Assembly (NCBI GenBank): GCA_013178375.1
Contig: JABLXQ010000025.1
Coordinates: 1-64,000, forward strand
DNA from: Gammaproteobacteria bacterium
GTDB lineage: Bacteria > Pseudomonadota > Gammaproteobacteria > Pseudomonadales > Ketobacteraceae
Direction of reading: 5' to 3'
Length of the DNA stretch: 64,000 bases
A program made the position numbers and the translations under genes. The notes below the pieces were generated by a model, which worked only from the letters and a program-made list of their open reading frames with translations, ran no database searches and was not told the origin of the DNA. Below, in pieces: positions 25,337-34,628 of this stretch (position 1 is its first letter; every line of letters starts with the position of its first letter).

Positions 25337-25831
25337 TCAGCGTAATTTTTTCGGAATATCGAACCGTTCCAGCGTGGCACATCCCGGCGCCAGCTCGTTC
25401 CACTGTTTGATATCCAGCTTCAGCTGCAGGATGGCGCAGGTGGGAAAACCCTTCACCTGCCCCGGACACAGGGATTCCGCCAGATCCTCCAGCCCCGGAT
25501 TGTGGCCAAACAACGCGATATGCTTGCTGGCGGAAAAACTCACCCGCAGAAAATCCAGCAGCGAACCAGAATCCACTTCGTACACCTGCTCACTGATCAC
25601 GATTTTCTCCACCGGATAATGCAGGTGATGCGCAAAAATGCGCGCAGTGGTCAGCGCCCGGGTGGCGAAACTGCTGACCCACTGATCGGGCTGGTGCTCG
25701 TAAGTGGCAAACAGATCAGCCATGCGCGGGCTGTCACGCCAGCCCCGCGCGCTCAGGGGCCGCTCAAAATCCTGCAATGCTTCGCTGTCCCAGCTGGATT
25801 TGCCGTGGCGGATCAGGGTCAGGCGTTTCAT
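25337..25831 (-). CDS. sixA: Phosphohistidine phosphatase SixA
   Basis: A 164-residue histidine-phosphatase-superfamily enzyme. The catalytic motif RHGKSSWD (H9) is at the N-terminus, 'FATRALTTARI' gives the second arginine, and 'FGHNPGLEDL' the second histidine. SixA removes phosphate from phosphohistidine, for example on HPt domains or the nitrogen phosphotransferase system. Length matches E. coli SixA (161). Its start overlaps the end of the CHAD gene by 4 bases, so the two are translationally coupled. Confidence 0.85.
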   Translation of the reverse strand: MKRLTLIRHGKSSWDSEALQDFERPLSARGWRDSPRMADLFATYEHQPDQWVSSFATRALTTARIFAHHLHYPVEKIVISEQVYEVDSGSLLDFLRVSFSASKHIALFGHNPGLEDLAESLCPGQVKGFPTCAILQLKLDIKQWNELAPGCATLERFDIPKKLR

Positions 25832-26649
25832 GATGTTTCCAGTTTCCTGCGATACGATTTTGACGATTGGGAAAAGGCGTGCACATACAGCGCCCTCGCT
25901 TTCTTGACCAGACGTACCCGGCGCTGGTGAATCCGACGCAACAGTTGCGGCTGGTTACCCCAGGCACTGGCACACAGATACTGCTCCAGCACATCCAGGT
26001 CATGCACCTTGCCCAGCATCGACCCCAGTCTGCGCAGCTGTTCCTTCTGACCCGTCAACCAGGGATCCGCCATTTCCACCACCGCCAGCTGGTAATAAAA
26101 ATATTTCACCCGCTTGCGCCATTCATGCAGTTCGTGCGGCTCACGCCGGCGCAACGCCATACGCCCGGTCTTGCGGCAGCGCCGGTAAGATCGCGTCAGC
26201 GCATCGGTGAGAAACGCCGCATCGTCTCGCTGCAGCAGTCGCCACCGTGAACGCACCCACTGCAAGTCTGCGATCAGGTTGGCAGGGGACATGTCCTGCG
26301 TCACCGCGCCGGTCTGCTCCGTCATCTCGCGGCTGATTTCCCGCAACCGGGCCGCCACGGTGCGATCACTGGCGCTGGCCACCTGCTCCAGTGTCTCCAC
26401 CAGCACATGGGCATCACGCTGGGCGGAAAAAACCCGCGCCACATCCCGCAGCACACTGTTGATGCCGGTCATCACCGTCCGCGCGCCATGGGATGAATAC
26501 AGGCGCGTCAGCGCGCGCAACTGCTTCATCAGCACCCGCAGATCATGCACGGCTTCCTCGTCCATGTACGGCAGCGCCAGCAATGCGATGGATTCATCCA
26601 AATAACGATCCGCCAGGATCATGACACTATCGTGAACCGGATTGGTCAT
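25828..26649 (-). CDS. CHAD domain protein
   Basis: A 273-residue all-helical, strongly basic protein with the conserved histidines and arginines of the CHAD fold ('EEAVHDLRVLMKQLRAL' and 'HEWRKRVKYFYYQL'). CHAD domains bind inorganic polyphosphate through a basic channel. No CYTH (triphosphate tunnel) domain is attached. GGGGGAG precedes ATG 26649. It is the first gene of a pair with sixA, so a link between polyphosphate binding and phosphohistidine turnover can be proposed but not shown. Confidence 0.85.
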   Translation of the reverse strand: MTNPVHDSVMILADRYLDESIALLALPYMDEEAVHDLRVLMKQLRALTRLYSSHGARTVMTGINSVLRDVARVFSAQRDAHVLVETLEQVASASDRTVAARLREISREMTEQTGAVTQDMSPANLIADLQWVRSRWRLLQRDDAAFLTDALTRSYRRCRKTGRMALRRREPHELHEWRKRVKYFYYQLAVVEMADPWLTGQKEQLRRLGSMLGKVHDLDVLEQYLCASAWGNQPQLLRRIHQRRVRLVKKARALYVHAFSQSSKSYRRKLETS

Positions 26650-26715
26650 CGATAACTCCCCCGTTGCAAAGGCCCTATTGTGGCCGCACCGCGCGCATGC
26701 TGCAATGCGACGCGC

Positions 26716-29634
26716 TCAGGGCGCATCCTCAATGGGAATCGGCTGCGAAATGCCGTAGCCCTGCGCATAATCCACCCCGATCCGGCGCAGCAGTTCCAGG
26801 ATGGCATCGTTCTCGACAAATTCCGCTATCGTCTTTTTGCCCATCACGTGGCCGATACGGTTGATGGATTCCACCATGGCATAGTCAATTACGTCGGTCT
26901 CGATATCCTTGACGAAGGTGCCATCGATTTTCAGGTAATCCACCGGCAGGTTTTTCAGATAACCGTAAGAGGAAAAACCGCTACCGAAATCATCCAGCGA
27001 AAAACGGCAGCCAATCTCGCGAAACTCATCCATGAAGGCCAGGGTGCTGGCAAGGTTGGTGACCGCAATGGTTTCGGTGATTTCGAAGCAGATCTTGTCG
27101 TGGCAAATGGCGTGCTGCTCAAACTGCTCCCGCAGGAAGGCGGGGAAATCCTCGTCGCCCAGCGTGAGGCCGGAAAGGTTGACTGAAATCAGGCCCCACT
27201 GTTCTACCCGGTCGCGGTGCTGCGCCATCCACTGGAACAGGTTTCGCACCACCCAGCGATCGATAAACGGCATCAAGTTATAGCGCTCCGCCGCCGGCAT
27301 GAAGGCACCGGGGGCCACGACAACGCCGTTGTTCCGCATGCGCAGCAACACTTCGTAGTGGCGGCCTTCTGTCGATGCTTCCGTGGCCACGATGGGCTGC
27401 ACATACAGCAGGAAATCGCGTTTTTCCAGCGCTTCATTGATGCGCGACGCCCACTGCATCTGGCTCTGCTTGGCCGCCAGTTCGGTGTCGCCCGGATCGA
27501 ATTCATGCACCCGGTTGCGGCCGGCATCCTTGGCGGCGTAACAGGCGGCGTCTGCCAGACTGAGCAGGGATTTCACTGAATCCATTTTTTCGCTCACGGT
27601 CACCAGGCCGATGCTCACACCCAGACTGAACATGCGATTGTCCCACGCGAAACGAAAATCCTGGATGGTGGTGCGGATCTTATTGGCCACGTGTACTGCG
27701 TTGTCGCCGCTGCACCCCTGCAGCAACACACAGAATTCATCACCGCCCATGCGCGCCAGAGTATCGCCCGCGCGCATCTGCTGCTGCACATGCAGCGTGA
27801 TCTGGCGCAGCAGTTCGTCGCCGGCTATGTGGCCGCAGGTATCGTTCACCAGTTTGAACTGGTCCAGATCCATGAACAAAAGCGTGTGGCGCACACCGTC
27901 TCGCAATGTCTGCTGCAACGCCAGCTCCAGCCGGTGCTCGAATTCACGCCGGTTCACCAGCCCGGTGAGCGGATCGTGCCGCGCCAGGAAATGCAGCTGT
28001 TCCTCACTGCGCTTGCGCTCGGTGATGTCCACCACGAATCCTTCGATCAACCGCTGCCGGTCTGCCCCCGGCTGTACCATCTTGGCGGACAGCGCAAACC
28101 AGAACGGCTTGCCGTCCCGGCGCCGGCCCTGGGCTTCAAAGTTGAGGATCTGCCCCTTGCTCAGCACCGCGCGGCGGAATTCGTGATACTGCACCGGGTC
28201 CATGAACGACTGCGGCCCTTTCTCGGTCACATGATCGATGAAGTCCTGCGGCGAGCGGTAGCCCATGAAATTCGCCATGGACGGATTGGCACTGACGAAA
28301 CGGCCTTCCATCGTGCACTGGAAAATACCTTCGATGGCGTTGTCGTACAGCGTCTTGAACCGCTCCAGATGCCTGATCGCTTCCTGCTTCGCCGCCAGCT
28401 TTTCCCGTTTGTCGATATTGATGCGGTCCGCCAGCGCCAGCGAGAACAGCACCACTTCCAGCGCGGACCCGATCTGCAACGAGTGATGGGTAAGAAAGTT
28501 GGTCGGCAGCAGACCAAACTTGGCCGCCGCCATCGCCATCAAACCAACGAAATAGAGCGTCCAGCCCAGCACGAAATAACGGGCCACCGCCACACCGCGG
28601 TAGAACAGGTAGATGCCCGTCATCCAGCACAGCAACGACACCGGCACCGCCAGCCCCACCACAATCCGGATCATGGTGGCGTACATCGTCGTCAGCGAGA
28701 TCGCGGCGCAGGCAATCAGCGCCACCACGAAGAACATCAATGTTTTCGACACCCCGGGCAGCCGGTGTTCCAGATCCAGGAATGAATTGGTGAACATACT
28801 CTGAAATGCCGTGGTGAAGGCGATGCACATCAGGAAGCTGATCTCGTGCCAGCCCACGGCTTTCGGCCACAACATCTGGAAGGCGAAACCGTCCAGCGAC
28901 AACTGGAACATCAGCATGAAAAATGCGTAGCAGACGTAGTACAGATAGCTGGTTTCTTTCACCGCCAGATAGATGAACAGGTTGTACAGCACCATCACCA
29001 GCACCAGCCCGGCATACATGCCCTTCACCGCCAGGATGGGCTGCTCCTTGGTCCAGAAGGCATCTTCGCGCCAGATCGTCAGCGGAATTTCCAGGGTACC
29101 GCCACTCACCACCCGCACATAGATCTCCATGTCCGACGGGGCGTCGGCCGGCAGTGGAATCACGAAATTGCGGTGCTGGAACGGACGCGCTGAAAATTCC
29201 TGACGATCGCCGGTGTGGATCTGGCTGATCACCCGATCCTGCGACAGAAAGAACACCTGCACGTCATCCAGCAGGGGATAGCTGATTTCCAGCAGCCAGC
29301 GCGATGGGTCCTGCAGATTGGCCACCCCGAAGCGCAGCCAGAACGCAGCGCTGGAGTATCCGAAATTGGGCGTGGTGGACAGGTTCTGGCGCCAGACAAA
29401 ATCCACCGGACGGGAAATGAAATCGTTGATGCCCAGCAGCTGGTTGGTGTCTTCCAGATACTGCGCGTTCAGACCGGCGTCATAACGGATCTGCTCGGGG
29501 GTCAGCGTCAGCACCTGGCCATCGCCGGCAAACAGGGTGCCGCACCACAACAGCAGGACACCGGCAAGCAGCCAGCGCAAGGCGGAAAAAGCAGCGGCAA
29601 AGTCTGCTTGATAAGGGAATTCACGGTCTGGCAT
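26716..29634 (-). CDS. 7TMR-DISM sensor with PAS, GGDEF and EAL domains
   Basis: A 972-residue membrane protein. After a signal-like segment comes a periplasmic 7TMR-DISMED2-type carbohydrate-binding-like domain (about 40-190), then seven membrane helices (about 205-405), a PAS domain (about 430-550), GGDEF with intact 'RMGGDEF' and an I-site RxxD (RAGD), and EAL with EVLLRM, 'SVNLSG', 'FEITET', 'LDDFGSGFSSYGYL', 'LKIDGTF' and 'YAQGYGISQP'. All catalytic residues for both synthesis and hydrolysis of c-di-GMP are present, so net activity cannot be predicted. The Shine-Dalgarno is weak. It is preceded by the 3' end of the DUF1499 gene, 85 bases away. Confidence 0.88.
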   Translation of the reverse strand: MPDREFPYQADFAAAFSALRWLLAGVLLLWCGTLFAGDGQVLTLTPEQIRYDAGLNAQYLEDTNQLLGINDFISRPVDFVWRQNLSTTPNFGYSSAAFWLRFGVANLQDPSRWLLEISYPLLDDVQVFFLSQDRVISQIHTGDRQEFSARPFQHRNFVIPLPADAPSDMEIYVRVVSGGTLEIPLTIWREDAFWTKEQPILAVKGMYAGLVLVMVLYNLFIYLAVKETSYLYYVCYAFFMLMFQLSLDGFAFQMLWPKAVGWHEISFLMCIAFTTAFQSMFTNSFLDLEHRLPGVSKTLMFFVVALIACAAISLTTMYATMIRIVVGLAVPVSLLCWMTGIYLFYRGVAVARYFVLGWTLYFVGLMAMAAAKFGLLPTNFLTHHSLQIGSALEVVLFSLALADRINIDKREKLAAKQEAIRHLERFKTLYDNAIEGIFQCTMEGRFVSANPSMANFMGYRSPQDFIDHVTEKGPQSFMDPVQYHEFRRAVLSKGQILNFEAQGRRRDGKPFWFALSAKMVQPGADRQRLIEGFVVDITERKRSEEQLHFLARHDPLTGLVNRREFEHRLELALQQTLRDGVRHTLLFMDLDQFKLVNDTCGHIAGDELLRQITLHVQQQMRAGDTLARMGGDEFCVLLQGCSGDNAVHVANKIRTTIQDFRFAWDNRMFSLGVSIGLVTVSEKMDSVKSLLSLADAACYAAKDAGRNRVHEFDPGDTELAAKQSQMQWASRINEALEKRDFLLYVQPIVATEASTEGRHYEVLLRMRNNGVVVAPGAFMPAAERYNLMPFIDRWVVRNLFQWMAQHRDRVEQWGLISVNLSGLTLGDEDFPAFLREQFEQHAICHDKICFEITETIAVTNLASTLAFMDEFREIGCRFSLDDFGSGFSSYGYLKNLPVDYLKIDGTFVKDIETDVIDYAMVESINRIGHVMGKKTIAEFVENDAILELLRRIGVDYAQGYGISQPIPIEDAP

Positions 29635-29719
29635 GGTACGGCCGTCGCTGGCTCAGTCGATCACCAACCCCTTGTTTCGGTTAGTGAACAGATAATTTTT
29701 TAAGCATAGCCTGTCCTAT

Positions 29720-30445
29720 CTACTCCGCCATCTGGCGCTGGAAGGCGCGGATGCGCGCGGCGTTCTTGCCGACGTCGCCCTTGCCGACCCGGCTCACCGA
29801 ACGCACGTCAATGCGGGTACGCTCGCCTTCCCCCCGTATCCGCACAACCACGTCATCCACGAAACCGAACCAGAAACTGGTGGCAGTGGCTTCCAGTGTG
29901 CCCCGTGCCGCATCGGTTGCCACAACCTGCCAGCCCAGTGCCTGCGCCACCTGCTCCGCCCGGGCCAGCGCCTCCGCCGGTGTCAGATCCAGGTGGAGGG
30001 GCCGGATATCCGGATAGGCACTGGCCTGGGCCGCTGCCACTTCGGCCGAATAATCCAGCGGATTGGCGCCAGGCCCCCGCTGGGCCAGCAGGGCCATCAG
30101 TTCGGGCGGTTGCGCCGGGTCGGTGGAAATATCGTGGATCATGGGCACCTGACTGGCCTGCACGGCGTAAAAAGCCAGATAGCCCAGGGGCAGCAGCAGA
30201 GTCATCACCACCAGCATGGCGCGGTGTTTGGGCTTGTCCTCGTGATGGTGAATGGCCACCAGCAGAATCAGGCCGCAGATGGCCAGCAACACCAGCCCGG
30301 TGATGGCGCCGCCGCCCAGCAGCGCAAAGGCCGTCATGAAATGCCACAGGCCGAAGCGGGTACCCAGCGCCGCCAGCGGGAACAGCAGCAACACAGCAAT
30401 GGCCAGCAGGAAAAACACAGGCAACAGACGATACAATCGATCCAT
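29720..30445 (-). CDS. DUF1499 membrane protein
   Basis: A 241-residue protein with three hydrophobic helices in the first 115 residues (about 8-30, 38-62 and 78-98) and a C-terminal DUF1499 domain ('YPDIRPLHLDLTPAEALARA', 'LEATATSFWFGFVDDVVVRI', 'IDVRSVSRVGKGDVGKNAAR'). The function of DUF1499 is unknown. ATG 30445 is chosen because GGAGG lies 7 bases upstream, within the last codons of cmoM; an in-frame TTG at 30451 is less likely. It is co-transcribed with cmoM. Confidence 0.82.
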   Translation of the reverse strand: MDRLYRLLPVFFLLAIAVLLLFPLAALGTRFGLWHFMTAFALLGGGAITGLVLLAICGLILLVAIHHHEDKPKHRAMLVVMTLLLPLGYLAFYAVQASQVPMIHDISTDPAQPPELMALLAQRGPGANPLDYSAEVAAAQASAYPDIRPLHLDLTPAEALARAEQVAQALGWQVVATDAARGTLEATATSFWFGFVDDVVVRIRGEGERTRIDVRSVSRVGKGDVGKNAARIRAFQRQMAE

Positions 30446-30447
30446 GA

Positions 30448-31242
30448 TCAAACCTCCGGTTTGCGCGCGATCACATGGTAATAACGCGCCAGTGAACGAT
30501 AAGGCTCCAGTCGGGAATAACGCATTTCCAGTGCCAGCAGTGCGGTCTCGTCCTGCTGTTTGCGCATGTCGTGGTGCAGATAGTCGTGAAAGACACGCAC
30601 ACCGCTGCGCACCTGCAGGTCCAGCCCGGCGGCTTCCAGCCAGGCCAGCACCTCGTCCGGCTGCAAGGGGCTGATGGGGGTCAGGCCCCGCCCCTTGCCA
30701 CGCAAATCTCCTGCCAACACCTTGTCCAGAAACCCCCGCAACACGCTGCGAAACACGGTGGAATGCAGGTTATAGAACATCAGTGACAACTGGCCGCCCG
30801 GCCGCACCTGCTTCAGCACTGACTGCAGGGTGGCCCTGGGGTCCGCCACCCATTCCAGGACAGCATGGAACAGCACCAGATCATAACCACCGGCTTCGGG
30901 CAGATCCTGCACCGCCGCCTGGAAGCAGTGCATGCGCTCCCCCAGCCCTGCCGCAGCCACCCGGGCACTTGCCCGTTCCACCATGGTGGCCGAGAGATCG
31001 CACAGATCCACCTGGTGCCCCTGTTCCGCCAGGGCCTGACTGAATTGCCCCTCACCGCCGCCGGCATCCAGAATGCGCAGACGGGGGCCATCGCCGTAAA
31101 GGCCAGGCACCGCCTCCCGCAGATCCCGTTCCAGCAGCGCCAACCGGATGCGCCCCTTGCTGCCGCCATAGACACGACGGGCAAACTGGTCTGCAAGATC
31201 ATCGAAATTGCGGTCTTGCAGGGGTATTTCCGGTGGCTGCAT
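30448..31242 (-). CDS. cmoM: tRNA uridine 34 5-carboxymethoxyuridine methyltransferase CmoM
   Basis: A 264-residue SAM-dependent methyltransferase that matches E. coli CmoM (SmtA) along its length: 'QDRNFDDLADQFARRVYG', 'LDAGGGEGQFS' (SAM motif I), 'LFHAVLEWVADPR', 'GGQLSLMFYN' and 'GVRVFHDYL'. CmoM methylates cmo5U34 to mcmo5U34 in several tRNAs. AAGGAAGG precedes the ATG at 31242. It is the first gene of a pair with the DUF1499 gene. Confidence 0.93.
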   Translation of the reverse strand: MQPPEIPLQDRNFDDLADQFARRVYGGSKGRIRLALLERDLREAVPGLYGDGPRLRILDAGGGEGQFSQALAEQGHQVDLCDLSATMVERASARVAAAGLGERMHCFQAAVQDLPEAGGYDLVLFHAVLEWVADPRATLQSVLKQVRPGGQLSLMFYNLHSTVFRSVLRGFLDKVLAGDLRGKGRGLTPISPLQPDEVLAWLEAAGLDLQVRSGVRVFHDYLHHDMRKQQDETALLALEMRYSRLEPYRSLARYYHVIARKPEV

Positions 31243-31622
31243 CCATCCCTTCCTTAAATCAAATGAATTACAAAAATTGTCAGCCGCTGCAGTATCCGCA
31301 AGAGGTGGAATGACAATTCAGGTCAGTTTCTAACCAAACTGGGATATTGATCACAAGTTGCTCAACCTTCGCCGACAAATTTTGACAGTCTTAACACTTT
31401 GCGAAGTCCATACTGTGCACTGCTGTCGAGGCGATTTACACTGACCTCAGACACAACAAAAAACCAATATTTGAATACCTGTTTATTTTTGCGATAACCG
31501 CCCGACTCTACCAGATGGGCGGACGCACATTGAAGATCGAACGTCAGGCCATTGGAGCTGGAGGCCTGCGTTGGGGGCATAAGGAAAAACGACTATAAGC
31601 CTTTGCTTTGAGGTTCCCAGCC
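31243..31622. other. 380-base intergenic region before the 61-residue orphan
   Basis: AT-rich compared with its surroundings. It holds the divergent promoters of cmoM and the small orphan. An 8-bp inverted repeat AATTGTCA/TGACAATT (31275-31282 and 31311-31318) lies near cmoM, and a TTGACA at 31382-31387 has no convincing -10 partner at normal spacing. No supported gene inside. Confidence 0.5.
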
Positions 31623-31808
31623 ATGATCAAACTGATCCAGAATCACATGATGAAGAAGCGTATTCTTGCCCGTGCAGCCCAACCCAGGGAAGCGGTTAGC
31701 GTATGCAAGGACGATATCCGCCGCAAGCTGGCGGATTACCAGCCCAGCACCCAGCGTGCCAATTTCCAGGGCCCGAAGATCGACAAAAAGGAATTCGAAA
31801 CCGCCTGA
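31623..31808 (+). CDS. Small basic protein of unknown function (61 aa)
   Basis: A 61-residue, lysine/arginine-rich protein ('MIKLIQNHMMKKRILARAAQ' start) with no membrane helix or motif I recognise. Support for a real gene: GAGG about 9 bases before ATG 31623, third-codon GC typical of the genome, isolation in a 560-base interval, and a strong terminator 20 bases after the stop. An in-frame ATG at 31608 would add five residues. It is read toward the PAS-GAF-GGDEF-EAL gene but is separated from it by the terminator. Confidence 0.6.
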   Translation: MIKLIQNHMMKKRILARAAQPREAVSVCKDDIRRKLADYQPSTQRANFQGPKIDKKEFETA

Positions 31809-31827
31809 TACCGGTTTTCTCGCGAAT

Positions 31828-31883
31828 GGCCTGTTTCAACCTGCTGCCAGCCCGGGCAACAGATTGAAACGGGCCTTCTTTTT
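31828..31883 (+). terminator. Rho-independent terminator after the 61-aa gene
   Basis: GGCCTGTTTCAA (31828-31839) and TTGAAACGGGCC (31864-31875) form a 12-bp stem with one G-T pair, followed by TTCTTTTT (31876-31883). It marks the small gene as a separate transcript. Confidence 0.85.
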
Positions 31884-31961
31884 ACCCACCCGCCATTGGC
31901 CAATCCGCCACTTTTCGACCAGACTTAAACCCTGCTTTTTGTACAGGGACGTGGTCGATTC

Positions 31962-34613
31962 ATGCCGCACAGCAACCAGTTCATTGAAGCCATCCTGCAG
32001 AACCGGGACGCGTTTTTTCGCCAGATGGGGGAAGACATCGGCATGCTGTTCTGGCTCCGTGCCGCCAACAACGGTGAGCTGCTCTATGTCAGCCCGGCCT
32101 TCAGCCAGCTGTTCGGCCTCACGCTGGAGCAGATAAAACCCAATCCCCGCGCCTGGTTCGACCGTACGCATCCGGATGACCGCCCCCTTGTCACGGCCCT
32201 CACCGGTATCCGCGACAAGGAAAAATGCGATGCTGAATACCGGGTCGTGCTGCCGGATGGCCAGCTGATCTGGGTCCATGACCAGTCCGCACCCATCCAG
32301 GACAGCAACGGGAAAATCTCCTGTATCGCCGGCGTGATCCGCGACATCACCGCCGCCCGCCAGAGCAGCGACCAGGTCCGCTTTCTCAACCAGCTGTATG
32401 CCGCCCTGTCCCGCACCCAGCGCGCACTGATGGACTGTCACGACGAAACCAGCCTGTTCAGCCGGGTCTGCCAGATCGCGGTGGACCACGGTGGCATGGC
32501 CATGGCCTGGATCGGCACCTGCGATCCTGCCAGCGGGAAAATCCAGCCCGTGACCAGCGCCGGACGCAACACTGAGTACCTCGACGGCATCAACATCTCG
32601 TCGCGGGCGGACGTGCCGGAAGGCCGCGGCCCCACCGGCACCGCCTTCCGCGAAACCAGCGCCATCTTCATCCAGGATTTCATGTCCGCCAGCATTACCA
32701 CACCCTGGCACGACCGGGCCCGCCGCTATGGCTGGCGCGCCTCTGCCGCCGTGGGCATCCGCCGCGCCGGCAAACCATACGCGGTGCTGACCCTGTACCA
32801 CACGCAGCCCAATGCCTTCGACGCCAAGACAGCGGACCTGCTGCAGGAAATGGCCGCCAATCTGGGACACGGGCTCGATCAGCTGGATATCGAGGCCGAG
32901 CGCAGCCGGTACGAACAGCAGGTGCAGTCCACCTCGCGCCGCTATCACGAGATTCTGGAAACCTCCATCGACGGCTTCTGGCTCCTCGATCTCGAAGGCC
33001 GCATTCTCAACGTCAACAGTGCCTATGTGCGCCGCTCCGGCTATTCCCGCGACCAGCTGCTGACCATGCGCGTCAGCGATCTGGAGGCATTGCACGCCCC
33101 CGCCGTCATCGCCGCCAACATCCGCCGCCTGGCCACCGAGGGTGCCATCCAGTTCGAATCCATGCACCGCGCCAGTGACGGCTCGCTCTGGCCGGTGGAA
33201 ATCAAGGCCGTGATGCTGGCAGGGGAAGACGGCCGGTTTTTCGCGTTCATGCGCGACCTGAGCGAACGCAAACGCGCCGAGGAAGAGATCATCAACCTCG
33301 GCTTTTACGATCCCCTCACCAGCCTGCCCAACCGCCGGCTGCTGCTGGAGCGCCTGCGCCATGCCATGGTCAGCAGCAGCCGCAACCAGCAATACTGCGC
33401 CGTACTGTTCATCGATCTGGACCATTTCAAAGTAATCAACGACACCGTGGGCCATGAAACCGGCGACCTGTTGCTGAAAGAAGTGGCGCGACGCCTGCGT
33501 GAACTGGTGCGGGAGGAAGACACCATCGCCCGTCTGGGCGGCGACGAATTCGTGGCCGTGCTAGAAGAACTGGACGCCGATATTCGCAGCGCCATGGCCC
33601 GCGCCGGGCTGGTGGCGGACAAATTGCTGCACGCCTTCGCCCTCCCCTATCTGCTCAATGGCGAGGAATTCATCTGCACCGCCAGTATCGGCATCGTGAT
33701 CTTTCGCGATCAGGAATCCAGCATCGAGGACATCCTCAAGCATTCAGATCTGGCCATGTACGGCGCCAAGAAAAGCGGGCGCAACGTGGTGCGCTTTTTC
33801 GATCCGGCCATGCAGCACGAACTTGAACGGCGTACCCGGCTGGAAGCGGATCTGCGCCGCAGCCTGACTGATCAGCAGCTGCGCCTGTACTGCCAGTCGC
33901 AGGTAGACCAGACCGGCAAGGTGATTGGTGCCGAAGTCCTGCTGCGCTGGCAGCATCCTGAGCGCGGCCTGGTGCCCCCCATGGATTTCATCCCCTTTGC
34001 CGAGGAAATCGGGCTCATCATTCCCATCGGCCAGTGGCTGCTGCGGGAAGCCTGTCTTCACCTCAAACGGTGGGAAGCCTGCGCGGAAACGCGGCCGATA
34101 CTGCTGTCGGTGAATGTCAGCGCGCGGGAATTCCGGCAACCGGATTTCATTCCCAATATGCAGGCGATTCTGGCGGAGACCGGTGCCAATCCGGCACGGC
34201 TGGAACTGGAAATCACCGAAAGCCTGCTGCTGGAAGGCATCGACGAATTCATTGTGAAGATGCGCGAGATGAAGGCGATGGGGATCTCGTTCGCGCTGGA
34301 TGATTTCGGCACCGGCTACTCGTCGCTGGCGTATCTGAAAAAACTGCCGCTGAACCAGCTCAAGATCGACCGCAGTTTCGTGCAGGATCTGGGGCGGGAC
34401 CGCTCCGACGAGGCCATCGTGCAAACCATCATCCGCATGAGCGAAACCCTGGGACTGGCGGTGATTGCCGAAGGCGTGGAAACCGACCTGCAGCGCCAGA
34501 TGTTGCAGCACTATGGCTGCAAGCGGTTCCAGGGCTATCTGTTTGACCGGCCGCAACCAATCGACAACTTTGCGGGCAGTCTGAAGGTCGCCCGCGCCGC
34601 CAGCGTTGACTGA
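31962..34613 (+). CDS. PAS-GAF-PAS-GGDEF-EAL c-di-GMP protein
   Basis: An 883-residue cytoplasmic sensor with no membrane helices. A PAS/PAC domain (about 15-130), a GAF-like domain (about 140-310, 'VDHGGMAMAWIG'), a second PAS/PAC (about 325-440), GGDEF with intact 'RLGGDEF' and I-site REED, and a complete EAL domain (EVLLRW, 'SVNVSARE', 'LEITES', 'DDFGTGYSS', 'LKIDRSF', 'IAEGVE'). Both synthesis and breakdown of c-di-GMP are possible. The cue bound by the PAS or GAF domain is unknown. The start follows a weak AGGGACG. It converges on the alcohol dehydrogenase gene. Confidence 0.88.
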   Translation: MPHSNQFIEAILQNRDAFFRQMGEDIGMLFWLRAANNGELLYVSPAFSQLFGLTLEQIKPNPRAWFDRTHPDDRPLVTALTGIRDKEKCDAEYRVVLPDGQLIWVHDQSAPIQDSNGKISCIAGVIRDITAARQSSDQVRFLNQLYAALSRTQRALMDCHDETSLFSRVCQIAVDHGGMAMAWIGTCDPASGKIQPVTSAGRNTEYLDGINISSRADVPEGRGPTGTAFRETSAIFIQDFMSASITTPWHDRARRYGWRASAAVGIRRAGKPYAVLTLYHTQPNAFDAKTADLLQEMAANLGHGLDQLDIEAERSRYEQQVQSTSRRYHEILETSIDGFWLLDLEGRILNVNSAYVRRSGYSRDQLLTMRVSDLEALHAPAVIAANIRRLATEGAIQFESMHRASDGSLWPVEIKAVMLAGEDGRFFAFMRDLSERKRAEEEIINLGFYDPLTSLPNRRLLLERLRHAMVSSSRNQQYCAVLFIDLDHFKVINDTVGHETGDLLLKEVARRLRELVREEDTIARLGGDEFVAVLEELDADIRSAMARAGLVADKLLHAFALPYLLNGEEFICTASIGIVIFRDQESSIEDILKHSDLAMYGAKKSGRNVVRFFDPAMQHELERRTRLEADLRRSLTDQQLRLYCQSQVDQTGKVIGAEVLLRWQHPERGLVPPMDFIPFAEEIGLIIPIGQWLLREACLHLKRWEACAETRPILLSVNVSAREFRQPDFIPNMQAILAETGANPARLELEITESLLLEGIDEFIVKMREMKAMGISFALDDFGTGYSSLAYLKKLPLNQLKIDRSFVQDLGRDRSDEAIVQTIIRMSETLGLAVIAEGVETDLQRQMLQHYGCKRFQGYLFDRPQPIDNFAGSLKVARAASVD

Positions 34614-34628
34614 CAGCGCGCGCCACGC

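Noticed and set aside
31836-33455. 539-residue minus-strand frame over the PAS-GAF-GGDEF-EAL gene
   Set aside because: Would begin within a coding gene and overlap a terminator; low-complexity translation.
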